From: a virus
Direction: 5' to 3' (one strand)
DNA length: 28,594 nt
Virus record (IMG/VR): IMGVR_UViG_3300042868_006535
Location: 1-28,594 of that record
Shown one piece after another: positions 15,458 to 21,754 of the stretch. The translations under genes and the position numbers were made by a program. The notes below the pieces were generated by a model. That model was not told the DNA's origin and did not search any database. It saw only the letters and a list, made by a program, of their open reading frames with translations. Within the stretch, counting starts at the first letter, position 1; each line of letters begins with the position of its first letter.

Positions 15458-16135
15458 ATGAGCATCGGCAACGCTTTCGGAACCCATGAAGGATACTTGA
15501 AAGTCATTGGCAACACCGACAACAAAGGTCTGTTCGCCTTTGCAAAACTAGACGACCCTAGAAACTTTATGGCCGATACTGATGTCACTCGACGATGCGA
15601 CTTTGACCAACCGTTAGCACTCAGAGGCTTTCATCGTTGGGAGAACGATTCTTGCAACTGTGGTCTCACAACTGTTCCGTCCACAGTAAGCGGTGCTCAC
15701 TTTGATCTTGAAGTATTGACCGCTTTGTTCGTTGTCGTCGATGCCACACCGGCAGGGTTGATCTGCTACTTTGAGTTCGCTGACGACGAAGACTTCTATC
15801 TCACTCAACGGGGCAACACCTTTACAAGAACTCTTCAAGAGCAGTTCCGTTCTCTCATTGAATGGAAGTACGCACACGAACATCTTGACAACAACGAAGA
15901 GATCGCTATCGCGGCGACAGCGATGCTAAATATCTTAGACGTACCGCAATCTATTCAAGAGTGGATTCTGTCTGACGTACCGAATGAGAAAGTAAACAGG
16001 TATCTTGAAGGCAGGACAGACGCACTGCAAAGAACAGACGACCCGATTCCCGACCTGACTGATGAGTTTAAGGAATGGTTACTCGATAGATTCAAGGTTG
16101 CAAAGAACTTTGGCGAACATCGACAGGAGGATTGA
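15458..16135 (+). CDS. Unknown protein between tail fibre and oxygenase
   Basis: 225 residues, not recognised. It starts two bases after the fibre stop and its stop is adjacent to the oxygenase start, so it belongs to the same transcript. Acidic overall. Features: a Cys-rich spot WENDSCNCGL at about 61-70, a beta-rich first half with LEVLTALFVVVDATPAGLICYFEF (about 84-107), and a helical C-terminal half (EEIAIAATAMLNILDVPQSI...). It could be a fibre assembly chaperone, a host-factor or a partner of the neighbouring oxygenase; nothing in the sequence decides. Confidence 0.7.
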   Translation: MSIGNAFGTHEGYLKVIGNTDNKGLFAFAKLDDPRNFMADTDVTRRCDFDQPLALRGFHRWENDSCNCGLTTVPSTVSGAHFDLEVLTALFVVVDATPAGLICYFEFADDEDFYLTQRGNTFTRTLQEQFRSLIEWKYAHEHLDNNEEIAIAATAMLNILDVPQSIQEWILSDVPNEKVNRYLEGRTDALQRTDDPIPDLTDEFKEWLLDRFKVAKNFGEHRQED

Positions 16136-16888
16136 ATGATGATAAGCGTTACATATCCCGCTGGTATATCAGGCTTGATTCAAGTTGTTGACGGTCTGCT
16201 TGACGACGAAGTATGTAGCAATTTCTTGACACGTATGGCTCAACTCTGGTCAAAGTCATTTGCTGGCCAAACTTTGGGTGGTGTTGACCCTAAAACGAAG
16301 TTGAGCGAAGACTTGCACTACAGCGAGAGCGTGCTTGAAAGCACTTGGAATGACGTTGACAAGCAACTCGATCAGCGTATTTGTCAAGCAATAACATCTG
16401 CGATCGCAATCTACAAACAGCAGTACCGTCATCTTGACAACTGGATTGAGGTTTCGGATTGCGGCTTTCAAGTACAGAGATACCCGAAGTCTTTTGGGTA
16501 TTACAGACCACACGTAGATTCATTCCCATCGCCGTTCTCGACTATCAGTGACAGAGTGCTCGCAATGGTGATCTATCTGAACGATGTTGACTATGGCGGC
16601 GAAACTAATTTTCCGCTACATGAAGTCGCAGTGACCCCAAAAGCAGGGCGTATCGTGTTCTTCCCTGCGACGTGGACTCACCCTCACGAATCACGAGTAC
16701 CGATATCGAGCGACAAGTGGATCATCTCTTCTTTCATCAACAACGTGCAACCAATGAACGTTGAGTCACGTGAACCGATTGAGAGCACGCATCAAGAGCA
16801 CGATGATCACACGCATCACGAGCACGAGCATCACGAGCCACCGCTCATCCTCGGAGTGACTGAAGAGTTTGTTTTGGAGACATTATGA
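16136..16888 (+). CDS. 2-oxoglutarate/Fe(II)-dependent oxygenase (prolyl 4-hydroxylase-like) with His-rich tail
   Basis: 250 residues. Double-stranded beta-helix oxygenase: the facial triad is His126-Asp128 (YYRPHVDSF) and His184 (THPHESRV), with Lys194 ten residues on (SSDKWIIS) to bind 2-oxoglutarate, the spacing of prolyl 4-hydroxylases. VIYLNDVDYGGETNFP and KAGRIVFFPATWTHPHES are family signatures. Residues about 219-236 are a His/Glu/Asp cluster (HQEHDDHTHHEHEHHE), probably metal-binding. RBS AGGAGG is at 16125-16130; a second ATG follows at once. In phages such enzymes hydroxylate proteins or act on nucleotides or metabolites; target unknown. It lies directly after a collar fibre with HxH metal motifs. 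Confidence 0.9.
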   Translation: MMISVTYPAGISGLIQVVDGLLDDEVCSNFLTRMAQLWSKSFAGQTLGGVDPKTKLSEDLHYSESVLESTWNDVDKQLDQRICQAITSAIAIYKQQYRHLDNWIEVSDCGFQVQRYPKSFGYYRPHVDSFPSPFSTISDRVLAMVIYLNDVDYGGETNFPLHEVAVTPKAGRIVFFPATWTHPHESRVPISSDKWIISSFINNVQPMNVESREPIESTHQEHDDHTHHEHEHHEPPLILGVTEEFVLETL

Positions 16889-17028
16889 ATGAACCACAGG
16901 TAGATGCAAATGAAGTCATCGAGGAGTTGCTCAATCAACTGAAGCAAGCAAACCTGCAACTAGCAATCGCTCGATCACTTATCAACAAATTGAATGCAGC
17001 GACTTCACAAGGGGACACAGAACAATGA
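16885..17028 (+). CDS. Short coiled-coil protein upstream of endolysin
   Basis: 47 residues (MNEPQVDANEVIEELL...), starting in the oxygenase stop (ATGA) and ending in the endolysin start (ATGA). It is one amphipathic helix (about 8-40, with NQLKQANLQLAIARSLINKL) and no hydrophobic membrane segment. Both overlaps argue that it is translated. Short coiled-coil proteins often occur near tail fibre/lysis boundaries, as fibre chaperones or spanin-like parts, but no function can be assigned. Confidence 0.65.
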   Translation: MNEPQVDANEVIEELLNQLKQANLQLAIARSLINKLNAATSQGDTEQ

Positions 17029-17606
17029 CCACATACCCTGTATTACCGATCATCATGCCCTCCGATTTGGTTGGCACGACAAACGGCAAACTGCCTGAAA
17101 ACCTGTTGCGAAACATCAAGGCACCGAATGGGAAACTGCACAGCCTGGCCGCTACCGCATGGAATGCCATGCAACTCGCCGCCTACTTCGACGGTATTGA
17201 ATTAAAGCATGTTGGCGCATATCGCCCGTTTGAACAGCAAATCAAACTGTTCCGTGAACGGTACACAGGCTCACCTACAGGTCGCACACCGCAAGTGACC
17301 CGCACATATCAGGGTGCCACGTGGTACCTGAAAAAAGGCATGGCACCAGCAGGCACCCCTGGCACCTCGAATCATGGCATCGGACTCGCCATCGATATTG
17401 CCTCAGCATCAGGCAAACGCCTTGAATGGTTGCTCGGTGACGGGTTCTCAACCAGTAACGCCCTCAAATTCGGGTTCTCATGGGAAGTCGCCGACTCTAA
17501 AAACCCGAACAGCGAGGCATGGCACATTCGGTATGTGTGCGGCGACAGACTGCCACAGGCCGTACTCGACGCCATTCAAGCGTTCCCCACACTCGACGTG
17601 CGGTGA
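17025..17606 (+). CDS. Endolysin, M15-type peptidase (D-Ala-D-Ala carboxypeptidase / L-Ala-D-Glu peptidase-like)
   Basis: 193 residues. Zinc peptidase of the VanY/M15 family: SNHGIGLAIDIA with His117 and Asp124, and EAWHIRY with Glu164 and His167, are the metal ligands and catalytic base. The segment AYRPFEQQIKLFRERYTG (about 65-82) is the usual substrate groove helix. It cuts peptide bonds of peptidoglycan stems at lysis. There is no added cell wall-binding domain and no signal peptide, so release depends on the holin genes downstream. Overlaps the preceding small gene by 4 bases. Confidence 0.92.
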   Translation: MTTYPVLPIIMPSDLVGTTNGKLPENLLRNIKAPNGKLHSLAATAWNAMQLAAYFDGIELKHVGAYRPFEQQIKLFRERYTGSPTGRTPQVTRTYQGATWYLKKGMAPAGTPGTSNHGIGLAIDIASASGKRLEWLLGDGFSTSNALKFGFSWEVADSKNPNSEAWHIRYVCGDRLPQAVLDAIQAFPTLDVR

Positions 17607-17609
17607 ACA

Positions 17610-17912
17610 GTGGCACCTAACGGTTCCATCATTGACACCAACCCGCATCGCATAGCATACGAGAACGCCATCTCATGGCAGAAATTACAACCAACCGAAC
17701 AGGCAGCGGCAAAGGTCAACTATGAAAACGATTGCACTGCGAATTGTGGCCACATTCATCTACTCAGCGATGGGCATTGTGGGTGGCGCATCCGTATTGG
17801 GTGGCATCCCCGTCTGGAAGGCTGCGGTGCTCGCCGGTATCGCCGCTGCATCACAAGTGCTCGAACGGTTAGCGCGTGCCTACGCCGACGATGGCAAAAT
17901 CACACGCAGTGA
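17610..17912 (+). CDS. Possible small lysis-cassette ORF overlapping the holin
   Basis: Open from GTG 17610, three bases after the endolysin stop and in the same frame as the endolysin. The first about 40 residues (MAPNGSIIDTNPHRIAYENA, then SWQKLQPTEQAAAKVNYE) look like real protein, while the rest, read across the holin gene in another frame, has the Arg/Cys-rich look of a shadow. A short gene ahead of the holin is plausible, but its 3' part is doubtful. No strong RBS. It fills the otherwise empty 115 bases between endolysin and holin. Confidence 0.35.
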   Translation: MAPNGSIIDTNPHRIAYENAISWQKLQPTEQAAAKVNYENDCTANCGHIHLLSDGHCGWRIRIGWHPRLEGCGARRYRRCITSARTVSACLRRRWQNHTQ

Positions 17913-17943
17913 AATTGATGATGCGTTCGGAACGAGTGAGTGA
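17722..17943 (+). CDS. Holin
   Basis: 73 residues. Two hydrophobic segments (about 3-28 and 32-48) separated by a short Gly/Pro turn (GGIPVWKAA), then a charged C-terminus RLARAYADDGKITRSEIDDAF. This organisation, including WKAAVLAGI and the DDGKIT..EI acidic tail, is that of actinophage holins, coded right after the endolysin. RBS AAAGG six bases before the ATG. It would make membrane holes to let the endolysin reach the wall. Confidence 0.82.
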   Translation: MKTIALRIVATFIYSAMGIVGGASVLGGIPVWKAAVLAGIAAASQVLERLARAYADDGKITRSEIDDAFGTSE

Positions 17944-18146
17944 TGTCCACGTGGATTCCTGTGGTTGTTGCAATCATCGGTGGTGGTGGCCCTATTGTGG
18001 CGCTGATCGCACGTTTGGATCGTAAGAATGACAAGCAGCATGGCGACAATGCCGAAATGCTGGCTCGTATTGAAAACAAAGTGGACAATGTTGGTGAACG
18101 GATAGCAGGCCATCTCGAATGGCACCTGAAAGATTTTGACGAATAA
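17943..18146 (+). CDS. Single-pass membrane protein, second holin/antiholin-like
   Basis: 67 residues from ATG 17943 (a GTG at 17940 would add one residue). One N-terminal membrane segment (WIPVVVAIIGGGGPIVALIA) followed by a charged coiled coil (RKNDKQHGDNAEMLARIENKVDNVGERI). It shares a base with the holin stop (TGATG). Membrane-helix-plus-coiled-coil proteins of this type are typical second members of actinophage lysis cassettes and may modulate the holin. Confidence 0.78.
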   Translation: MSTWIPVVVAIIGGGGPIVALIARLDRKNDKQHGDNAEMLARIENKVDNVGERIAGHLEWHLKDFDE

Positions 18147-18173
18147 ACAACCGAACAAAAAAGGCGGCAACCT

Positions 18174-18428
18174 GTGAACGAACCGAAACGGTTACTCAAC
18201 GAAATCCACGCCCATGTCAACAGTTCCAATGGTCCTGTGTGCACGGTCAAAATGTTGCAGGAGGCATTCACCCCCGATGACTATGCCGACCTACTGGCAG
18301 CGTTCTCTGAACCGTTGGTGCCAACGGCGGCCATCTGGCGTGCCCTTGACCAGCGGGGAATCAACGTGTCGCAGGGTGCGTTGCAACGCCACCGCAGAGG
18401 GGAGTGCCGTTGTGGGCGCCCTGAGTGA
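18174..18428 (+). CDS. Small HTH-like DNA-binding protein (RHRRGECRC type)
   Basis: 84 residues from GTG 18174 (RBS AAGGCGG). An N-terminal helix, then PTAAIWRALDQRGINVSQGALQRHRRGECRCGR (about 50-82), a helix-turn-helix-like layout with a basic Cys-containing tail, as in many actinophages where it is paired with a calcineurin-like phosphoesterase. Those pairs occur near replication or terminase genes; the role is unknown. The next gene starts inside its 3' end at 18412. Confidence 0.75.
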   Translation: MNEPKRLLNEIHAHVNSSNGPVCTVKMLQEAFTPDDYADLLAAFSEPLVPTAAIWRALDQRGINVSQGALQRHRRGECRCGRPE

Positions 18429-19572
18429 CGACATAGCGCGTGCGGTCGAACCGTCTGGTGCGAGGCGTGCAGCATTGGGGCGTATCGCTGAACTGCTTGA
18501 ACGCAACGGCATTGATGTTGATGAGGTTGGTTCTGTTCGGCGTGTGTCGTTGTACCAGCAGGTCACAAAGGACCCTGAGACTGGTGAACCGACGGTGCAT
18601 GACCTGACAGCGGTGCAACTGTCGCCTCATTGGGCCGACGGTCCCGAATGGCCTGTGGTGCAACCTGGTCCTGCCGTGAAACTGCCACCTCGTAAAACCT
18701 CACAGGTGCCCGCTGACGGTTCCGTTTGCGTTGTACTTCCCGACATGCAGATCGGGTATTACAAGGGCGCAGACGGCGTTCTGGTGCCCACACATGACGA
18801 GTCAGCGTTAGCGGCTGCGTTAGCAGTCACCGCCGCAGCGAAACCCGACCTCGTGGTACTCGTCGGCGACAACCTTGACCTGCCAGAGATGAGCAAATAC
18901 CGACTCACCGCCCCATACCAGAACACGACACAGGCGACCATTGACCGTGCCGCCATCCTGTGCGCTGAAGTGCGACATGCCGCACCCGACGCACGCATCG
19001 TGTGGATCGCAGGAAACCACGAGGAACGCCTCCCCCGTTACCTCATCGACAACGCTGGTGCAGCGTTCGGGTTGCGTCGAGGGAACATCCCTGACGCCTG
19101 GCCCGTGATGTCAGTGCCATATCTGTGCCGCCTTGACGACTACGGCATCGAGTATCTGTCTGGATACCCGACGGGATGCGTGTGGATCACACCCAAACTG
19201 CGAGTCATCCACGGCGACCGTGTTGCCTCCGGCGGTAGCACCGCCCACAAGTATCTCGCCACCGAGAAAGTCAGTGTGATCTACGGGCACATCCACCGCA
19301 TAGAAACCGCATACCGCACGCGTGAGGATTTTGATGGTCCGTCAACGGTGATGGCGGCGTCGCCTGGTTGTTTGGCTCGCATTGACGGTGTGGTGCCCTC
19401 AACCCGTGGTGGCACCGATTTGGATGGGAGACCGTTGACTCGTCACGAGGATTGGCAGCAAGGTTTGGCCGTTGTTCCCTATGACTCGAATTCGGGGCGG
19501 TTCACGTATGAGCACGTGCCGATATTTGACGGTCAAGCGTTCTGGCGTGGGAAGGTGTACGGCGGTGAGTGA
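18412..19572 (+). CDS. Calcineurin-like metallophosphoesterase (Mre11/SbcD-like)
   Basis: 386 residues from GTG 18412 with GGGGAG at 18399-18404 as RBS; longer starts would read through the previous gene. Metal and catalytic motifs in order: LPDMQIG (Asp111), VGDNLD (Asp153, Asn154), AGNHEER (Asn202, His203), IHGDR (His267), YGHIHR (His293, His295). All five calcineurin-like motifs are intact. Residues 1-100 form a separate basic helical domain (DIARAVEPSGARRAALGRI) that probably binds DNA. Likely a DNA exo/endonuclease or phosphatase acting in phage DNA processing; substrate not shown. Overlaps its neighbours on both sides. Confidence 0.88.
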   Translation: MGALSDDIARAVEPSGARRAALGRIAELLERNGIDVDEVGSVRRVSLYQQVTKDPETGEPTVHDLTAVQLSPHWADGPEWPVVQPGPAVKLPPRKTSQVPADGSVCVVLPDMQIGYYKGADGVLVPTHDESALAAALAVTAAAKPDLVVLVGDNLDLPEMSKYRLTAPYQNTTQATIDRAAILCAEVRHAAPDARIVWIAGNHEERLPRYLIDNAGAAFGLRRGNIPDAWPVMSVPYLCRLDDYGIEYLSGYPTGCVWITPKLRVIHGDRVASGGSTAHKYLATEKVSVIYGHIHRIETAYRTREDFDGPSTVMAASPGCLARIDGVVPSTRGGTDLDGRPLTRHEDWQQGLAVVPYDSNSGRFTYEHVPIFDGQAFWRGKVYGGE

Positions 19573-19843
19573 CTACATGTTCGTTGAGGTTGTGTGGCAT
19601 GACGCTCACGCAGTTTCTGACACCTGGTCAAGTGTTGACGACATTGATCACGAACCGTGTGTGGTGCGTTCGGTCGGTGTGTTACTTCCACACACCAAAC
19701 CAGGGCACCTAGTGTTGGCGCAGTCCATAATTGAACGCGATGAGATGCTTGATCATGTTGTTGCGATTCCGTTGGGAATGGTTCGTCGGGTGCACCGTCT
19801 GAGTGTTGGTGTTCTGTTGCCGATTGAACCTGAAGTCGAGTGA
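19565..19843 (+). CDS. Small acidic unknown protein
   Basis: 92 residues from GTG 19565, overlapping the phosphoesterase stop by 8 bases. Acidic N-terminal half (FVEVVWHDAHAVSDTWSSVDDID) and a beta-rich C-terminal half (SVGVLLPHTKPGHLVLAQSI, VHRLSVGVLLPIE). Similar small genes with WxDAHS-like openings occur downstream of phosphoesterases in actinophages; no function is known. It is the last gene before the terminator at 19902. Confidence 0.72.
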   Translation: MSDYMFVEVVWHDAHAVSDTWSSVDDIDHEPCVVRSVGVLLPHTKPGHLVLAQSIIERDEMLDHVVAIPLGMVRRVHRLSVGVLLPIEPEVE

Positions 19844-19901
19844 CATCCAGGCGCAGTGGGTGTTGCCATAGTGTGCGCGTCTGCTGCCCGTGCACCGTCA
19901 A

Positions 19902-19936
19902 GCCTCGTGCCGTTCCCTCCTCGGTGCGAGGCTTTT
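19902..19936 (+). terminator. Strong Rho-independent terminator ending the late transcript
   Basis: An 11-bp stem GCCTCGTGCCG (19902-19912) / CGGTGCGAGGC (19922-19932) with two G-U wobbles in RNA, a 9-base loop, AA before and TTTT directly after. It closes the transcript that starts in the packaging genes and lies just before the early promoters. Confidence 0.85.
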
Positions 19937-19949
19937 GACGTTTTGGAAC

Positions 19950-20000
19950 CTGACAAAACCCCTGCTCACAGATATATTTTGAAAATTTCTCAGAAATTTT
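19950..20000 (+). promoter_or_regulatory. Early promoter P1 with palindromic operator
   Basis: -35 box CTGACA (19950-19955), 17-base spacer, -10 box TATATT (19973-19978); each box differs from the sigma-70 consensus at one position. Immediately downstream, covering the expected start of transcription, is a perfect inverted repeat AAAATTTC (19982-19989), TCA, GAAATTTT (19993-20000). The position is classic for a repressor operator. Likely controls the early operon that runs rightward. Confidence 0.65.
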
Positions 20001-20013
20001 GCAGCATGACACG

Positions 20014-20048
20014 TTGTGAGGTTCGGGTTTGTGTATATACTCAAAGTA
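20014..20048 (+). promoter_or_regulatory. Early promoter P2, possibly leaderless
   Basis: TTGTGA (20014-20019), 16-base spacer, TATACT (20036-20041). The expected +1 is about 7 bases on, at the A of an ATG (20048-20050), which opens a frame that continues into the first early gene. Leaderless mRNAs are common in actinobacteria. Confidence 0.5.
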
Positions 20049-20062
20049 TGACAACAATGAAC

Positions 20063-20091
20063 AACCCAACCCAACCCAACCCAACCCAACC
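20063..20091 (+). repeat. AACCC pentamer array ahead of first early gene
   Basis: Nearly six consecutive copies of AACCC, ending 19 bases before ATG 20111. Shorter versions of the same repeat precede the RBS of three other early genes (20369-20377, 21722-21734, 23361-23373). Confidence 0.85.
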
Positions 20092-20110
20092 AGAAAAGGA
20101 AACAACCAAA

Positions 20111-20335
20111 ATGAATGACAAAAAGAACCTTCTCAACCTCATCACAGATTTTGGCCTTATAAATGGCACCCTCTACTACACCAACAAAAATGGCGACGTT
20201 TGTTCAAAAATCGGCTCGTTTTACCGTTCATATACGGATAACGATCTGATCGTTGGCCGTGAATTGTCAAACCAGCGCATCGCCCTGGTGACAAACGTTC
20301 AGAACGCAATTCGACTAGAACTCACAACAAAATGA
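20111..20335 (+). CDS. First early protein, unknown
   Basis: 74 residues (MNDKKNLLNLITDFGLINGT...), ATG 20111 with AAAAGGA at 20094-20100 as RBS. The frame is also open from ATG 20048, which would add 21 residues rich in Asn, Pro, Gln and Thr from the AACCC array, possibly as a leaderless start. One small alpha/beta domain: LITDFGLINGTLYYTNKNGDVCSKIGSF and a C-terminal ALVTNVQNAIRLEL strand. Being first behind two promoters and an operator, it should be made early and in quantity; a host takeover or regulatory role is only inference. Confidence 0.72.
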   Translation: MNDKKNLLNLITDFGLINGTLYYTNKNGDVCSKIGSFYRSYTDNDLIVGRELSNQRIALVTNVQNAIRLELTTK

Positions 20336-20342
20336 CATCCAC

Positions 20343-20368
20343 GGTGGCGGCCAACACTGGCCGCCACC
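20343..20368 (+). other. Perfect intergenic hairpin
   Basis: An 11-bp perfect stem GGTGGCGGCCA (20343-20353) / TGGCCGCCACC (20358-20368) with the 4-base loop ACAC, between the first two early genes. No T-run follows; the repeat motif AACCCAACC comes next. It may attenuate transcription or protect or process mRNA after the first gene. Confidence 0.7.
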
Positions 20369-20393
20369 AACCCAACCGAACAGGAGAACAGAA

Positions 20394-20570
20394 ATGAAAC
20401 CGCACTGGACAGTCAAAACAACCACCCGACAACTCGGCATCAAATGCGACAGCGTTGACGACGCACGCGCTATTGCCAAATCAATATCAGACGAAAACCC
20501 TGTGATCGAGTATGTGCGCAAAATCGGCGGCATCACTGTCATCACACCAGTAGAGATTGAGACCAAATGA
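20394..20570 (+). CDS. Small early protein, unknown
   Basis: 58 residues (MKPHWTVKTTTRQLGIKCDS...), ATG 20394 with AGGAGA at 20382-20387. The N-terminal strand HWTVKTTT, helix DSVDDARAIAKSIS, and C-terminal strands EYVRKIGGITVITPVEIE suggest a compact beta-alpha-beta fold. The stop overlaps the next start (ATGA). The function is not recognised. Confidence 0.72.
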   Translation: MKPHWTVKTTTRQLGIKCDSVDDARAIAKSISDENPVIEYVRKIGGITVITPVEIETK

Positions 20571-20749
20571 AAACCGTGATCCGTTACGCAGTACGCGCCG
20601 CCGCCCTATTCGCCGCACTGTTCATTGTCCTGTCACTGCTTGACTACATCGGCACCACGTTCGGTGCGTTCTGGTGTTGGGTTCTCATCATTGGTGCAGG
20701 CGCCGGACTCACCGCCTACGCCGAACATCATGAACGGAAACACAAATGA
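20567..20749 (+). CDS. Small two-pass membrane protein
   Basis: 60 residues: basic start, membrane segments at about 9-28 (VRAAALFAALFIVLSLL) and 34-50 (FWCWVLIIGAGAGLTAY), then a charged tail AEHHERKHK. Overlaps both neighbours by 4 bases. An early membrane protein; superinfection exclusion or host membrane effects are possible but not shown. Confidence 0.72.
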   Translation: MKTVIRYAVRAAALFAALFIVLSLLDYIGTTFGAFWCWVLIIGAGAGLTAYAEHHERKHK

Positions 20750-20952
20750 GCAGCGCCGAATATCAACGCGCCTGGCGTGCACGTCACGGCGCCAACACAG
20801 GCAAACCAGGGCGACCCGCAACACGACCGTGCGGCACCCTCGCCGCCTACGCACGCCATAAACGTCACGAGGAGGCACCCTGTGGCCCTTGCGCCGCAGC
20901 ATGGGCCGCCTATTGGCGTGAGTACAGGCAACGACGGGGTGACTTGACATGA
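20746..20952 (+). CDS. Small basic Cys/His protein (actinophage CGTLAAYxRH type)
   Basis: 68 residues. PCGTLAAYARHKRHEEAPCG, PCAAAWAAYWREYRQRRG (about 28-65) gives a C-x16-CxxC arrangement with nearby His, repeatedly seen as small proteins in actinophages; it probably binds zinc and nucleic acid through its basic helices (inference). Translationally coupled to the genes either side (4-base overlaps). Confidence 0.72.
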   Translation: MSSAEYQRAWRARHGANTGKPGRPATRPCGTLAAYARHKRHEEAPCGPCAAAWAAYWREYRQRRGDLT

Positions 20953-21161
20953 GCATCACGAACTGGTCAGATGGACAGAACCCAAAAACGGGCAAACCAT
21001 CCCCCGTGCGCTGCGTCGCCTGTGATCTCTCATTCATTACCGTGCAGCACTACCTGCACCCGACGCACCATTGCGTAGTCAACCGCCACCCATCCAGTCG
21101 AACAAAGGAAAACACCATGAACAACACAAACACCGACACGCAACCAAAGGCAGGCGCATGA
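20949..21161 (+). CDS. Small zinc-finger-like protein
   Basis: 70 residues. VRCVACDLSFITVQHYLHPTHH (about 20-41) has CxxC followed by HxxxH/HH spacing like a C2H2 finger. The C-terminal 14 residues could also be made from an internal ATG at 21118, which has its own AAAGGAA. Overlaps the preceding gene and the following lipoprotein gene (ATGA). The function is unknown. Confidence 0.65.
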   Translation: MSITNWSDGQNPKTGKPSPVRCVACDLSFITVQHYLHPTHHCVVNRHPSSRTKENTMNNTNTDTQPKAGA

Positions 21162-21691
21162 GGATCGCAGCGGCACTGTGTGCCGCCGTACTCACCGCCT
21201 GCGCAACCGCAGCCAACGGTGCACCAGTCTCAGCACCAACCCAACCCAACCCGACCATCACACTCGAACCTGTAACAACCACAATGCCGCCAACCACATT
21301 GCCGCCAACAACAACCAGCACCACCACCACAACTGTCGCACCCGTGCTCGTACCGCCAGACACACCATGTGTCGAATGGTTACCGCTGGCCGTGCAGGTC
21401 GGCTGGCCCAACGACACCGACATCTTGCAGACGCTAGGTCAAATCATGTGGCGTGAATCAAGATGCCAACCCGACGCCTGCTCAAACTCTGACAGTGACC
21501 GACCCTGCCGTGACTACGGTTTGACACAGGGCAACTGGAAAGCGCACCACGAATGGTGGGCAGACCTCGGCATCACACCTGACGAAATGTTTGACCCTGC
21601 GACCAACCTGCGGTGGGCATACCTGCTATATTCCGGTAGGGAAGCCAGAGGGCAGTGCGGGTGGAAACCGTGGTCGAAGCCTTGCAACTAA
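21158..21691 (+). CDS. Secreted lipoprotein with lysozyme/transglycosylase-like domain
   Basis: 177 residues from ATG 21158. Signal sequence with lipobox (MRIAAALCAAVLTAC, Cys15 as lipidation site). Residues about 28-65 are a Thr/Pro-rich wall-spanning linker (TTTMPPTTLPPTTTSTTTTT). The C-terminal about 105 residues resemble goose-type/SLT lysozymes: IMWRESRCQP with a candidate catalytic Glu, DYGLTQGNWKAHHEWW, NLRWAYLLYS and the GQCGWKPWSKPC end with several Cys. Encoded with early genes, not with the lysis cassette. A role in superinfection exclusion or early wall remodelling is possible. The AACCC repeat also occurs inside this gene (21238-21252). Confidence 0.8.
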   Translation: MRIAAALCAAVLTACATAANGAPVSAPTQPNPTITLEPVTTTMPPTTLPPTTTSTTTTTVAPVLVPPDTPCVEWLPLAVQVGWPNDTDILQTLGQIMWRESRCQPDACSNSDSDRPCRDYGLTQGNWKAHHEWWADLGITPDEMFDPATNLRWAYLLYSGREARGQCGWKPWSKPCN

Positions 21692-21721
21692 CTCTGACAC
21701 ACCCCCTAGACACAATTACCT

Positions 21722-21734
21722 AACCCAACCCAAC
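21722..21734 (+). repeat. AACCC repeat upstream of exonuclease gene
   Basis: AACCCAACCCAAC, 20 bases before ATG 21755, in the 63-base gap after the lipoprotein gene. Same motif and similar place as at 20063, 20369 and 23361. Confidence 0.8.
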
Positions 21735-21754
21735 AACAGAAAGCAGCAACCAAA

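Noticed and set aside
17606-17612. Stop codon readthrough from endolysin into the downstream in-frame ORF
   Set aside because: The frame is shared, but the stop context lacks the usual TGA-CTA signal and the extension would end in a shadow region of the holin gene.
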